Positions 16,778 to 23,584 of a stretch of 64,000 nucleotides of DNA are shown here, piece after piece. A model generated the notes under the pieces. It searched no databases, was not told the origin of the DNA, and was given only the letters and a program-made list of their open reading frames with translations. The translations under genes were made by a program, and so were the position numbers. How positions within the stretch are numbered: the stretch's first letter is position 1; the number at the start of each line of letters is the position of its first letter. Source of the DNA: CAKVLG01 sp045637805 (GTDB taxonomy: Bacteria; Bacillota; Clostridia; Christensenellales; UBA1242); contig JAZUAE010000012.1 in the NCBI GenBank assembly GCA_045637805.1, positions 62,001-126,000 of the forward strand. The letters run 5' to 3'.

Positions 16778-17706
16778 TGAAAAAACAACTTTTCTTAGTT
16801 ACTGACGGACCTCATATTACAAAAAATTATCATTCAACACTTATTATGCTTATGGTGATTTTATCACTAGTGCCTGCTATTGTTGCAGCTGCTATAAATT
16901 TTGGTGCATGGGCTCTTTTGATTTTAGTTGTATCAGTTGCAAGTTTTTATGGCTTTGATGTGGCTTTTAGCTATTTGTTTTATAAAAAGTTTGATTTTAC
17001 TGACATTTCAAGCGTGCTCTCGGGAATTATCTTCGGTATGACAATGCCTGTTAGTGTGCCTCTTTATTATCCAGTAATAGGTGCAGCGTTTTCAATTCTT
17101 TTTATAAAGATGCTTTTTGGTGGCACGGGTAAGAATTTGTTTAACCCAGCTGCTTCTGCTAGGGTATTGTTAGGCGTGCTTTTTGCTGGTTTTAGTTTAT
17201 CTTTATTTACACTTACTAAGGATAGTGCTTTTATGCTTAGTCCTATAACTTACTTTGCAGAAGGGGATTATTCAGCGTATACTCTTACTTCTATGTTCTT
17301 AGGTTCTGTTCCTGGTGGTATCGGCACAACATCTATCCTTTGTCTTTTTATAGGTGCTATTTGGCTTATTGCTGCCAAGATTGTAGATTATAAAATTCCA
17401 CTATTTTCTATAATCGGATTTGTTGTTATTACAGTTGTGTTCAAAGGAACAATCGCAATTTTGCCACTCATGATGACTGGTTCGTTCTTCTTTGCTGCAA
17501 CTTATATGGCGACTGACTATGTTACATCTCCATCGACTGAGTGGGGTGCGGTTTTCTATGGTTTAATATTTGGTGTGCTTGCAGCACTCTTTAGAGTGTT
17601 TGGTGTGCTAGGCGAAACTGGCGTGTTTGTAGCGCTACTTTTGGCAAATAGTTTAGCACCACTCCTTGATAGAATGTTTATGGCAAGACCTATAGGTTGG
17701 AGGTAG
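16777..17706 (+). CDS. rnfD: RnfD-like membrane subunit with eroded flavinylation motif
   Basis: A 309-residue membrane protein with about nine helices and clear RnfD landmarks: GPHITKNYHST near the start, MLFGGTGKNLFNPAASARV (112-130), GSVPGGIGTTS (176-186) and ATDYVTSPST (245-254). Normal RnfD carries a covalent FMN on the last Thr of a Dxx(S/T)GA(T/S) motif. The aligned stretch here is FMLSPIT (152-158): the Ser and Thr remain, but the Asp and the GA pair are gone, so attachment by ApbE is doubtful. It starts inside the rnfC stop (TAATG). No apbE gene lies in the window. Confidence 0.88.
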   Translation: MKKQLFLVTDGPHITKNYHSTLIMLMVILSLVPAIVAAAINFGAWALLILVVSVASFYGFDVAFSYLFYKKFDFTDISSVLSGIIFGMTMPVSVPLYYPVIGAAFSILFIKMLFGGTGKNLFNPAASARVLLGVLFAGFSLSLFTLTKDSAFMLSPITYFAEGDYSAYTLTSMFLGSVPGGIGTTSILCLFIGAIWLIAAKIVDYKIPLFSIIGFVVITVVFKGTIAILPLMMTGSFFFAATYMATDYVTSPSTEWGAVFYGLIFGVLAALFRVFGVLGETGVFVALLLANSLAPLLDRMFMARPIGWR

Positions 17707-17709
17707 ATT

Positions 17710-18357
17710 ATGCGTAAATATGTAAATTTTATATTTCTCATAAGTTTATCAATTTGTCCGCTTATCACTGTTATTGATAGCTTGCAAATGGGGCTTTGTT
17801 TTGGACTAACGCTTAGTGTTGTGTTCTTTATGCTTGTAAACTTTATTTTTGGACTTGAGAAAATTGCAAACAAAGACGTTAGAACCTTTGTATATGCTGT
17901 GCTCAGTGCAGGTTTTATTATAATGATTAAGTTTATTGCTAGCAAGATTGCTGTACCGGTTATTTCATCATTTGGTGAAAGATTAGATATTTCTATAGTT
18001 TCATTATTACTTCTTGGTTTTTATCCTATCTATAACGACACAAAACTTACAACTGAGGATTATGCTGAACGCACATTTAATATTGGCTTTATCTTCCTTT
18101 TAGCATCAGTAGTATATGGTCTTATAATTGAAGTATTAGCGTATGGTAACATTTGGGGCGTTGATCTTGGCTTTGCTGGGTTTGAAATTGCTAGACAGCC
18201 TTTTGCTGGGCTCTTTATTATAGCTATCGTTACAACTATTGCTAACATGATTCGTGTAGTCTTGATTAACCGTAAAAAACAATATAACTTATTAATTGAC
18301 AAATACACTCTTCAAATCAAAACTATAATCGATGCGAAGAAAAAAGGAGGCAAATAA
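17710..18357 (+). CDS. rnfE: RnfE-like membrane subunit
   Basis: A 215-residue, six-helix protein of the RnfA/RnfE/NqrD/NqrE family. Assigned to RnfE by the N-terminal SLSICPLITV (residues 12-21), which matches the LGLCPLLAVT segment of RnfE, and by DVRTFVYAVL (56-65), matching EIRIPIYVMI. The first cluster cysteine is kept (C16). The second, in the TNC motif of helix 4, aligns with Leu99 and is lost. It follows rnfD by three bases where rnfG would normally intervene; no FMN-binding RnfG gene is present. Its own GGAGG lies in the last codons of rnfD. Confidence 0.8.
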   Translation: MRKYVNFIFLISLSICPLITVIDSLQMGLCFGLTLSVVFFMLVNFIFGLEKIANKDVRTFVYAVLSAGFIIMIKFIASKIAVPVISSFGERLDISIVSLLLLGFYPIYNDTKLTTEDYAERTFNIGFIFLLASVVYGLIIEVLAYGNIWGVDLGFAGFEIARQPFAGLFIIAIVTTIANMIRVVLINRKKQYNLLIDKYTLQIKTIIDAKKKGGK

Positions 18358-18935
18358 TGGTTAAAGAGATTTTAATGATTTTATTTGCTTGTGTTGTTAC
18401 TAATAATATTTGTTGTGCGCAGGGTATAGGTGTGTTAGAGGTGCAAAATCCAAAGAGAAATGCTGGGTATGTTGCTTTTGTTTCTATTGCAATCACATTA
18501 CTTGCAACTCTTACAGCACTTGCGTATTACTACCTTGAAAACTTACTACTTGCAAAATTTGACTTGGGATTTTTAAAGATATTTGTTTTAACTGTTATCG
18601 TTGGAATTTTAGCATTTATTGTTAGTGGTATCGCAAAAAAGGTAAACAAAGAGGTTACATTCCTTTTTGACCAAAACTACTCATTCCTTGCAATAATCGC
18701 GGTTACTGTAGGGATATTGCTTCTTATTGATTTTAGTGCATCAATCTTGACAGTGCTATTATCTGCTGCATTTTATGGTTTAGGCTTTACAATCATTAAC
18801 TTTATGTTCTATGCATTTGAAGAGAGAATGCAGGTTAGAAATATTAATGTAGTGTTTAGATCTTTGCCTATTATACTATTCACACTTTCATTCATAGGAA
18901 TGCTTTTCTATGCAATTTCTATGTATCTAATTTAG
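18357..18935 (+). CDS. rnfA: RnfA-like membrane subunit lacking both cluster cysteines
   Basis: A 192-residue, six-helix protein close in length to E. coli RsxA (193) and alignable to it almost without gaps. VVTNN (13-17) matches VLVNN, and EERMQVRNINVVFR (155-168) matches the RERLAVADVPAPFR segment. The LGLCP cysteine of RsxA aligns with Leu27, and the TNC cysteine aligns with Ala115, so both RnfA ligands of the membrane 2Fe-2S cluster are missing. A new Cys pair (C19, C20) sits eight residues upstream; whether it can replace them is unknown. It starts inside the rnfE stop (TAATG) with AAAGGAGG upstream. Confidence 0.82.
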   Translation: MVKEILMILFACVVTNNICCAQGIGVLEVQNPKRNAGYVAFVSIAITLLATLTALAYYYLENLLLAKFDLGFLKIFVLTVIVGILAFIVSGIAKKVNKEVTFLFDQNYSFLAIIAVTVGILLLIDFSASILTVLLSAAFYGLGFTIINFMFYAFEERMQVRNINVVFRSLPIILFTLSFIGMLFYAISMYLI

Positions 18936-18944
18936 GAGGACGGA

Positions 18945-19736
18945 ATGGATTTACTTTATCAAATTTTAATAATTGTGGGATTGATAGTTGTTGTAATTGC
19001 TGCAACTCTTATTATTTCTTGGCAAGTGGGCAAGAGAAAAGGGATACCTGCAGATGTCGACTATGTCAATAAACTTTTGCCAGGAATTGATTGTGGTAGA
19101 TGTGGCTCTAAAACTTGTTTGGAGTTTGCAAAAAGAGTTTCTTCTCGCACATCTGAAGCCGCAAGTTGTCCATTAATTGATAGTGAAAGTCACCGAAAGA
19201 TAAATAAGGGGTTTAAAAAGAATCCTGATAACAAACCACACCTTACTGCTGTTGTCAAATGTAAAGGTGGTTGTAAATGCACTGATAAATATCATTATGT
19301 GGGTGCATCTTCTTGTTGGTGCGTAAACAAACTTCATGATGGTAATAAAAATTGCCCAGTTGCGTGCCTTGGTTGTGGCGACTGTATTAAAAAATGTAGA
19401 TTTGGTGCGTTATCTATAAGCAATCGCGGTACTGCCGTTGTTGACCCAGCTAAATGTGTTGGTTGTGGAATGTGTGTAAGTGCTTGCCCAAACAATCTTA
19501 TTGAGCTTGTACCTTATGGTAAAAAAGTTGAGCCTATTTGTTCATATACTGGAAACGATAAATTTGTTTATGACAGTTGTGAAGTAGCATGCATTCATTG
19601 TAATAAATGCGTAAGGGCTTGTCCTAACGGTGCTATTAAAAACGTGGAAGGAAAGATTGAAATTGACGAGAAACTTTGTATACATTGTAACAAATGCGTA
19701 TTTGCTTGTCCTCGTAAGGTAATATCTAGAATATAA
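18945..19736 (+). CDS. rnfB: RnfB-like polyferredoxin subunit
   Basis: A 263-residue protein with one N-terminal membrane helix (about 5-27), then the RnfB-specific 4Fe-4S domain starting LPGIDCGRCGSKTC with a fourth Cys in SCPLID. Next come two ferredoxin-like clusters (CLGCGDCIKKC and CVGCGMCVSACP) and a further two (CIHCNKCVRACP and CIHCNKCVFACP). RnfB accepts electrons from reduced ferredoxin at the membrane face. All cluster motifs are intact, in contrast to the rest of this complex. Last gene of the operon, with GGAGG 9 bases after the rnfA stop, and followed by a terminator. Confidence 0.92.
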   Translation: MDLLYQILIIVGLIVVVIAATLIISWQVGKRKGIPADVDYVNKLLPGIDCGRCGSKTCLEFAKRVSSRTSEAASCPLIDSESHRKINKGFKKNPDNKPHLTAVVKCKGGCKCTDKYHYVGASSCWCVNKLHDGNKNCPVACLGCGDCIKKCRFGALSISNRGTAVVDPAKCVGCGMCVSACPNNLIELVPYGKKVEPICSYTGNDKFVYDSCEVACIHCNKCVRACPNGAIKNVEGKIEIDEKLCIHCNKCVFACPRKVISRI

Positions 19737-19742
19737 AAAACA

Positions 19743-19768
19743 AAAGAGAACGTAGTTCTCTTTTTTTA
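19743..19768 (+). terminator. Terminator of the Rnf-type operon
   Basis: Nine-base-pair stem AAAGAGAAC / GTTCTCTTT with a GTA loop, then a T tract. Confidence 0.88.
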
Positions 19769-19815
19769 TTAAAAATTTTGCCGATAAAAATTAAAAAGAA
19801 AATATCAAAAATCTA

Positions 19816-19845
19816 TTGTGAATTAACCTGGGGGTATGTTATACT
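19816..19845 (+). promoter_or_regulatory. Promoter of the Ppx/GppA-HD gene
   Basis: TTGTGA, 18-base spacer, TATACT with an extended TGT just upstream. Confidence 0.65.
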
Positions 19846-19847
19846 AC

Positions 19848-19868
19848 AGTCAAGATAGATTCTTGACT
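19848..19868. promoter_or_regulatory. Inverted repeat at the 5' end of the Ppx/GppA-HD message
   Basis: AGTCAAGA, five-base spacer, TCTTGACT. It begins right after the -10 box, where transcription should start. It could be an operator or a stabilising 5' hairpin; no T tract follows, so it is not a terminator. Confidence 0.5.
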
Positions 19869-19887
19869 TGAAGTAGGAGAGTATTAT

Positions 19888-21408
19888 ATGAACGAAAAAA
19901 TTGCATGCCTCATGATGGAAACTTATTCTGTTAAAATGGTTATATGTAACGCTTCTCAAGGTAACTTTTTTGTTACAAGTGACAGTGAATTTGGTGAAAT
20001 CAATCTTGGTCTTGAAGATGGCTCTGACTATTTTCTTAAAAAACCTCAGATTGATTTAACACTTTCTGTTCTCAAAAACTTTCGTAAACTTTGTGATATG
20101 CATGGCGTTAATAGAACATTTGCTGTAGCAAACTTCTCAGATTCAGATAAACCTAAAAATATTTACAGCTTTTTTGATGAGGTCTATGCAACCTGCGGCT
20201 TTAAGTTTAATATTTTAACTGATGATGAGCAACAATCATTAGTATTTTCGGGATTATCTAATGCTTATGATATTCATAAGGCTGTTGTGTTCCATGTTAA
20301 TTCTGAGAGCATCAATATCGTTCAATACAACCGCAGAAATGTGTTAAACTCTACAACTTTGCACTTTGGTCCTATGACTCTTGCAAATATGTACGCTGAT
20401 AATGCGGATAAAGATGCGGCTAGAAGCAAAATGGAAAAATACATAAAAACTCAATTAGATGATGTTGAGTGGCTTGGTGAAATTCCTGAGGAAATGGAAC
20501 TCGCTTGTAGCGGTAGGGTGTTTACTGATATTACAAAAATGGTTAGAAAATATAAGAAATATCCATTAAAGAAAGATGATGGATATGAACTTAGTTTCCA
20601 AGACAGCGATGCTATCTTAAAGCAGTTGTCTGAATTGTCTCTTGATAAAGCTAAAAAGATCAAAGGTATTGAAGAACCTCGTGCAGACGTGTTTGTTGCA
20701 GGTTTGATCCTTTCAAACTGCATTGCTGAAAAGATGAATCGTATGAAATGTACAATTGTGGAAAACGCCTTAAGAACAGGGATTTTCTACAAAGAAATTA
20801 TACCTACGACTCTTGAAAAACCACTTTCAGATGTTTTGGGTTATTCACTCCTTGCACAAAATAATTTCTACGATTATGGCGATGCAAAACATAACGAGCA
20901 AGTATACAATTTATCTATACTTTTATTCAAACAACTTCGTGTGTTACACAAACTCCCAAGAGGATATGTTAAAGTTTTACGTATTGCTTCATTTATGCAT
21001 GATGCTGGTAAGAGAATTAATTATGAAAACCATGCGGACCTCGCTTACACAGTAATTACAGGATCTGATATCAAAGGCGCGAGTCACCGTGATATTGTGC
21101 TTGCTGGTTTTGCTGCAGCTCTTCATGAGGGCGGCGATTTGCAATCTACAGAGTGGGTGAAATACAAAGACTTACTTGTTGATGAAGATATCGATGCTGT
21201 TAGAAAGCTTGGAGTTGTTTTGCGCTTAGCTGAGGCTTTTGATAGAACTAAAAAGAATGTAATAGTAGATATAAACTGTGATATTCTAGGTGATTCAGTT
21301 ATTATGAAAACAATAACAGAGGGTGACAATTCATTTGAAATTCAAAAAGCCCTTGAGTGCTCTAAAGACTTTGAAAAATACTTCCATAAGAAACTCGAAA
21401 TTATATAA
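19888..21408 (+). CDS. Ppx/GppA-like protein with degenerate phosphatase fold and intact HD domain
   Basis: A 506-residue protein with the layout of exopolyphosphatase/pppGpp phosphatase plus a C-terminal HD domain. In the N-terminal actin-like fold the first phosphate loop (normally DIGSNS) reads METYSV (9-14), and the second (normally DIGGGSTE) reads HVNSESIN, so both nucleotide/phosphate loops are gone. The glutamate region remains as TDDEQQ with E114, matching E121 of E. coli Ppx by position. The HD part keeps H335, H371-D372 and DIKGAS, and should bind metal. It may be a sensor or HD phosphohydrolase rather than a polyphosphatase. Transcribed alone. Confidence 0.75.
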   Translation: MNEKIACLMMETYSVKMVICNASQGNFFVTSDSEFGEINLGLEDGSDYFLKKPQIDLTLSVLKNFRKLCDMHGVNRTFAVANFSDSDKPKNIYSFFDEVYATCGFKFNILTDDEQQSLVFSGLSNAYDIHKAVVFHVNSESINIVQYNRRNVLNSTTLHFGPMTLANMYADNADKDAARSKMEKYIKTQLDDVEWLGEIPEEMELACSGRVFTDITKMVRKYKKYPLKKDDGYELSFQDSDAILKQLSELSLDKAKKIKGIEEPRADVFVAGLILSNCIAEKMNRMKCTIVENALRTGIFYKEIIPTTLEKPLSDVLGYSLLAQNNFYDYGDAKHNEQVYNLSILLFKQLRVLHKLPRGYVKVLRIASFMHDAGKRINYENHADLAYTVITGSDIKGASHRDIVLAGFAAALHEGGDLQSTEWVKYKDLLVDEDIDAVRKLGVVLRLAEAFDRTKKNVIVDINCDILGDSVIMKTITEGDNSFEIQKALECSKDFEKYFHKKLEII

Positions 21409-21411
21409 TAA

Positions 21412-21437
21412 AAAACCCCAGTTGTCGCTGGGGTTTT
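21412..21437. terminator. Bidirectional terminator between convergent genes
   Basis: Ten-base-pair stem AAAACCCCAG / CTGGGGTTTT with a TTGTCG loop and A/T tracts on either side. Serves the Ppx-HD gene and the metallopeptidase gene. Confidence 0.9.
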
Positions 21438-22032
21438 ATTTTTTATTTCTTACGTTTTTATCAATTTTGTATTTATAAAAGAAACCATATTTTTTTCTTG
21501 CATCGTCTTCGGCGTTTTCGTAGCGTGCTACGTTAGTGTGCAGGGTGTATGCAAAATCACGTTCTTTGCGGTATTTTCTCTGCAATCGAGATAGCTTTCT
21601 AATAGTAAATTGTTGTGCATCGCGCTCGATCGCTTGGTTGTTGTACATAACGCGGTCTTCTCTAGAAGAAAAATAGTTTTGCCAGTTCTTTTGCCATCTT
21701 TTTTGCTTGAACTGATACCATTTTAATTTCTTATTCACAACGGCGAACTGGCTTGCGTGTCTGCCTTCATGAATGATCGTTTCTAGGGCATGAAATCTCA
21801 TCTCTGGATTATATATCAAGTCCTCGTGTATATAAATTAGTTGTTTACCTTTTGTTGAGGCAAACATGCCAAGACTTTTCCATGTTGGGTCGTCATAAAC
21901 CCTGACCTCGATTGCGTCACGATTTTGCTGGCGAGCAAGTTTGTTTTCAAGTGCCTGTAAAACCTTTAACCGATAATCGGGTGTGAGTTTGTTCCATTTT
22001 TTGTATTTGAATTTGCTATAAATAAAAAACAT
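21436..22032 (-). CDS. Putative zinc metallopeptidase (HEGRH...ERDA)
   Basis: A 198-residue basic protein. IIHEGRHASQ holds an HExxH zinc site (H88, E89, H92), and AIERDAQQF (E136) offers a third ligand about 44 residues later. A strand with KGKQLIYIHEDLI precedes the active helix, as in many gluzincins. I do not recognise a named family; the HExxHxxQ plus ERDA pattern recurs in the broken gene at 57273-58492. No signal peptide is convincing. I chose the ATG at 22032, with AGGTGG five bases upstream, over an in-frame GTG nine bases earlier that lies within that site. Confidence 0.65.
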   Translation of the reverse strand: MFFIYSKFKYKKWNKLTPDYRLKVLQALENKLARQQNRDAIEVRVYDDPTWKSLGMFASTKGKQLIYIHEDLIYNPEMRFHALETIIHEGRHASQFAVVNKKLKWYQFKQKRWQKNWQNYFSSREDRVMYNNQAIERDAQQFTIRKLSRLQRKYRKERDFAYTLHTNVARYENAEDDARKKYGFFYKYKIDKNVRNKK

Positions 22033-22100
22033 AAATTCCACCTATAGATATAGAATACATTTTTTTTATAAATTTGTCTATTATTTTAAAGTGTAATTTG

Positions 22101-22129
22101 TTTACAAAAATCTTGGCGTTTGGTACAAT
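22101..22129 (+). promoter_or_regulatory. Strong promoter of ogg, leaderless geometry
   Basis: TTTACA, 17-base spacer, TACAAT with an extended TGG. The -10 box ends six bases before the ogg ATG and there is no ribosome binding site, so transcription should begin at or next to the start codon. Confidence 0.75.
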
Positions 22130-22135
22130 GATATT

Positions 22136-22969
22136 ATGAAGTATGTAGTCTTAGACGATAGAATTCTTATAGAAAAACATGAGGATTTCGACGCAAAACA
22201 AATTTTGGAGAGTGGGCAGATCTTCAGATATGGAAAATCCGCCGATTTTTGGTGGTGCGCAAGTGGGGATAAGTTTGCTAAAATCTATGAAAAGCAAGAT
22301 GCTATCGAGATTAAAACAGCGTCGCCTGCATACTTTGAAGAGTTTTTTGATTTAAAAACTGATTATTCCAAAATAAAAAGGAAACTTTCACAAGATCCTT
22401 TTATGGCTAAGGTTGTGTCTTTTTGTCCTGGTATTAGGATTTTAAAGCGTGAAAAACAGGATACCATAATCGAGTTTATTATTTCTGCAAATAATAACAT
22501 ATCAAGAATAAAGAAAATTGTGGACACACTTTGTGTTAAACTTGGTGAAAACAAAGGGGAGTATTACGCTTTCCCAACACTAAAAAAACTATCAGAGCAG
22601 ACCTTAGAATTTTTTAACAGTCTTGGCGCTGGGTATAGGGGTGAATATCTATACAAGTCAGTTCAGATACTAAAAAACTTGGACATTGAGAATCTTAGCA
22701 GGTTAAGTTCAGACGAACTTAAAAAGTTTCTTATAGATATGCCAGGAATCGGGCCTAAGGTTGCCAGTTGTATTATGCTATTTGGTTTTAATCGAGGAGA
22801 ATGTTTCCCAGTGGATACTTGGATAGAAAAGGTATACCGCGAAAACTTTGGTGGCAAATTGAAATCGCGCACAGCTATAACTGAATATTTTGAGACAAAA
22901 TTTGGTAAAAATTCGGGTATTGCTCAACAGTTTTTGTTCTATGCTAAACGAGAGAATATATTAAAATAA
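22136..22969 (+). CDS. ogg: 8-oxoguanine DNA glycosylase (OGG1 type)
   Basis: A 277-residue base-excision repair enzyme that removes 8-oxoguanine and nicks the strand. The helix-hairpin-helix DMPGIGPKVAS (201-211) carries the catalytic lysine K208, and the catalytic aspartate is D227 in FPVDTW. The N-terminal OGG-type domain includes ESGQIFRYGK, matching the QSFRW region of the family. No 4Fe-4S cysteines, as expected for this branch. It is a single-gene unit read from a very strong promoter whose -10 box nearly touches the ATG. It lies divergently from the metallopeptidase gene. Confidence 0.92.
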   Translation: MKYVVLDDRILIEKHEDFDAKQILESGQIFRYGKSADFWWCASGDKFAKIYEKQDAIEIKTASPAYFEEFFDLKTDYSKIKRKLSQDPFMAKVVSFCPGIRILKREKQDTIIEFIISANNNISRIKKIVDTLCVKLGENKGEYYAFPTLKKLSEQTLEFFNSLGAGYRGEYLYKSVQILKNLDIENLSRLSSDELKKFLIDMPGIGPKVASCIMLFGFNRGECFPVDTWIEKVYRENFGGKLKSRTAITEYFETKFGKNSGIAQQFLFYAKRENILK

Positions 22970-22984
22970 ATTTTAAAATGGGTA

Positions 22985-23013
22985 TTGAAAAAATCTATAA
23001 TGTATGTTAGAAT
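22985..23013 (+). promoter_or_regulatory. Promoter of the nfeD-floA operon
   Basis: TTGAAA, 17-base spacer, TAGAAT. A second TATAAT lies inside the spacer (22996-23001). A leader with AAAGGAGTGG follows. Confidence 0.55.
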
Positions 23014-23039
23014 GTACGTGCTACCCAAAAGGAGTGGTT

Positions 23040-23573
23040 ATGTTTAATGCTTTTGTAAGTCTATTTGCCGGAATGAACGCGTTAACGATTGTGACATTTG
23101 TTTTGACAAACGCTTGTTTTATTCTTTGGATTTTCTTTAGAAGGTTTAAGTTTTTGCCTTTTATCGGAATCATCGGAATTTTGCTAACTATATTGTTTAG
23201 ACTACAGGCGGGATATGCAAATGGCAATGAGCCTCTTTTATTTACATTTTGGACAACGTTATTAGTTGTGGGGCTTTACATAATCGCAAATTTCACAGTA
23301 AAAACCATATATAACTACAATCGAAACAAAAAAAGCAGAGTTGGTTATATGCACAAGACCGAAATTAAGCTCAATAAAAAGGGCACACCAGATTTTGAGG
23401 ATATGCTTGGAAAGACTGGTATTTGTAAAACTGACCTGAGACCTACAGGTAAAGTTGATTTTGGTGACAAGGTGCTTGATTGTATCGCAAATAAGGGATA
23501 CATATATGCTGGCTTAAAAGTTAAGGTTGTAAAAATTGAGGGATATAAGATTGTGGTAGCTAAAAGAAAATAG
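23040..23573 (+). CDS. NfeD-like membrane protein
   Basis: A 177-residue protein with an N-terminal set of about four membrane helices and a C-terminal OB-fold domain (about 112-177). The OB part has GKTGICKTDLRPTGKVDFGD, the classic NfeD pattern of a glycine-rich turn followed by LRPxGKV. NfeD proteins sit beside flotillins and are thought to work with them in membrane microdomains. The ATG at 23040 was chosen for its AAAGGAGTGG site; an in-frame TTG farther upstream overlaps the promoter. floA follows 11 bases later. Confidence 0.9.
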   Translation: MFNAFVSLFAGMNALTIVTFVLTNACFILWIFFRRFKFLPFIGIIGILLTILFRLQAGYANGNEPLLFTFWTTLLVVGLYIIANFTVKTIYNYNRNKKSRVGYMHKTEIKLNKKGTPDFEDMLGKTGICKTDLRPTGKVDFGDKVLDCIANKGYIYAGLKVKVVKIEGYKIVVAKRK

Positions 23574-23584
23574 GAGGCATATTT

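Noticed and set aside
16777..18357. RnfG hidden as a fusion with RnfD or RnfE
   Set aside because: Both proteins have the lengths of single subunits, and neither contains an FMN_bind domain or SGAT motif of RnfG type.
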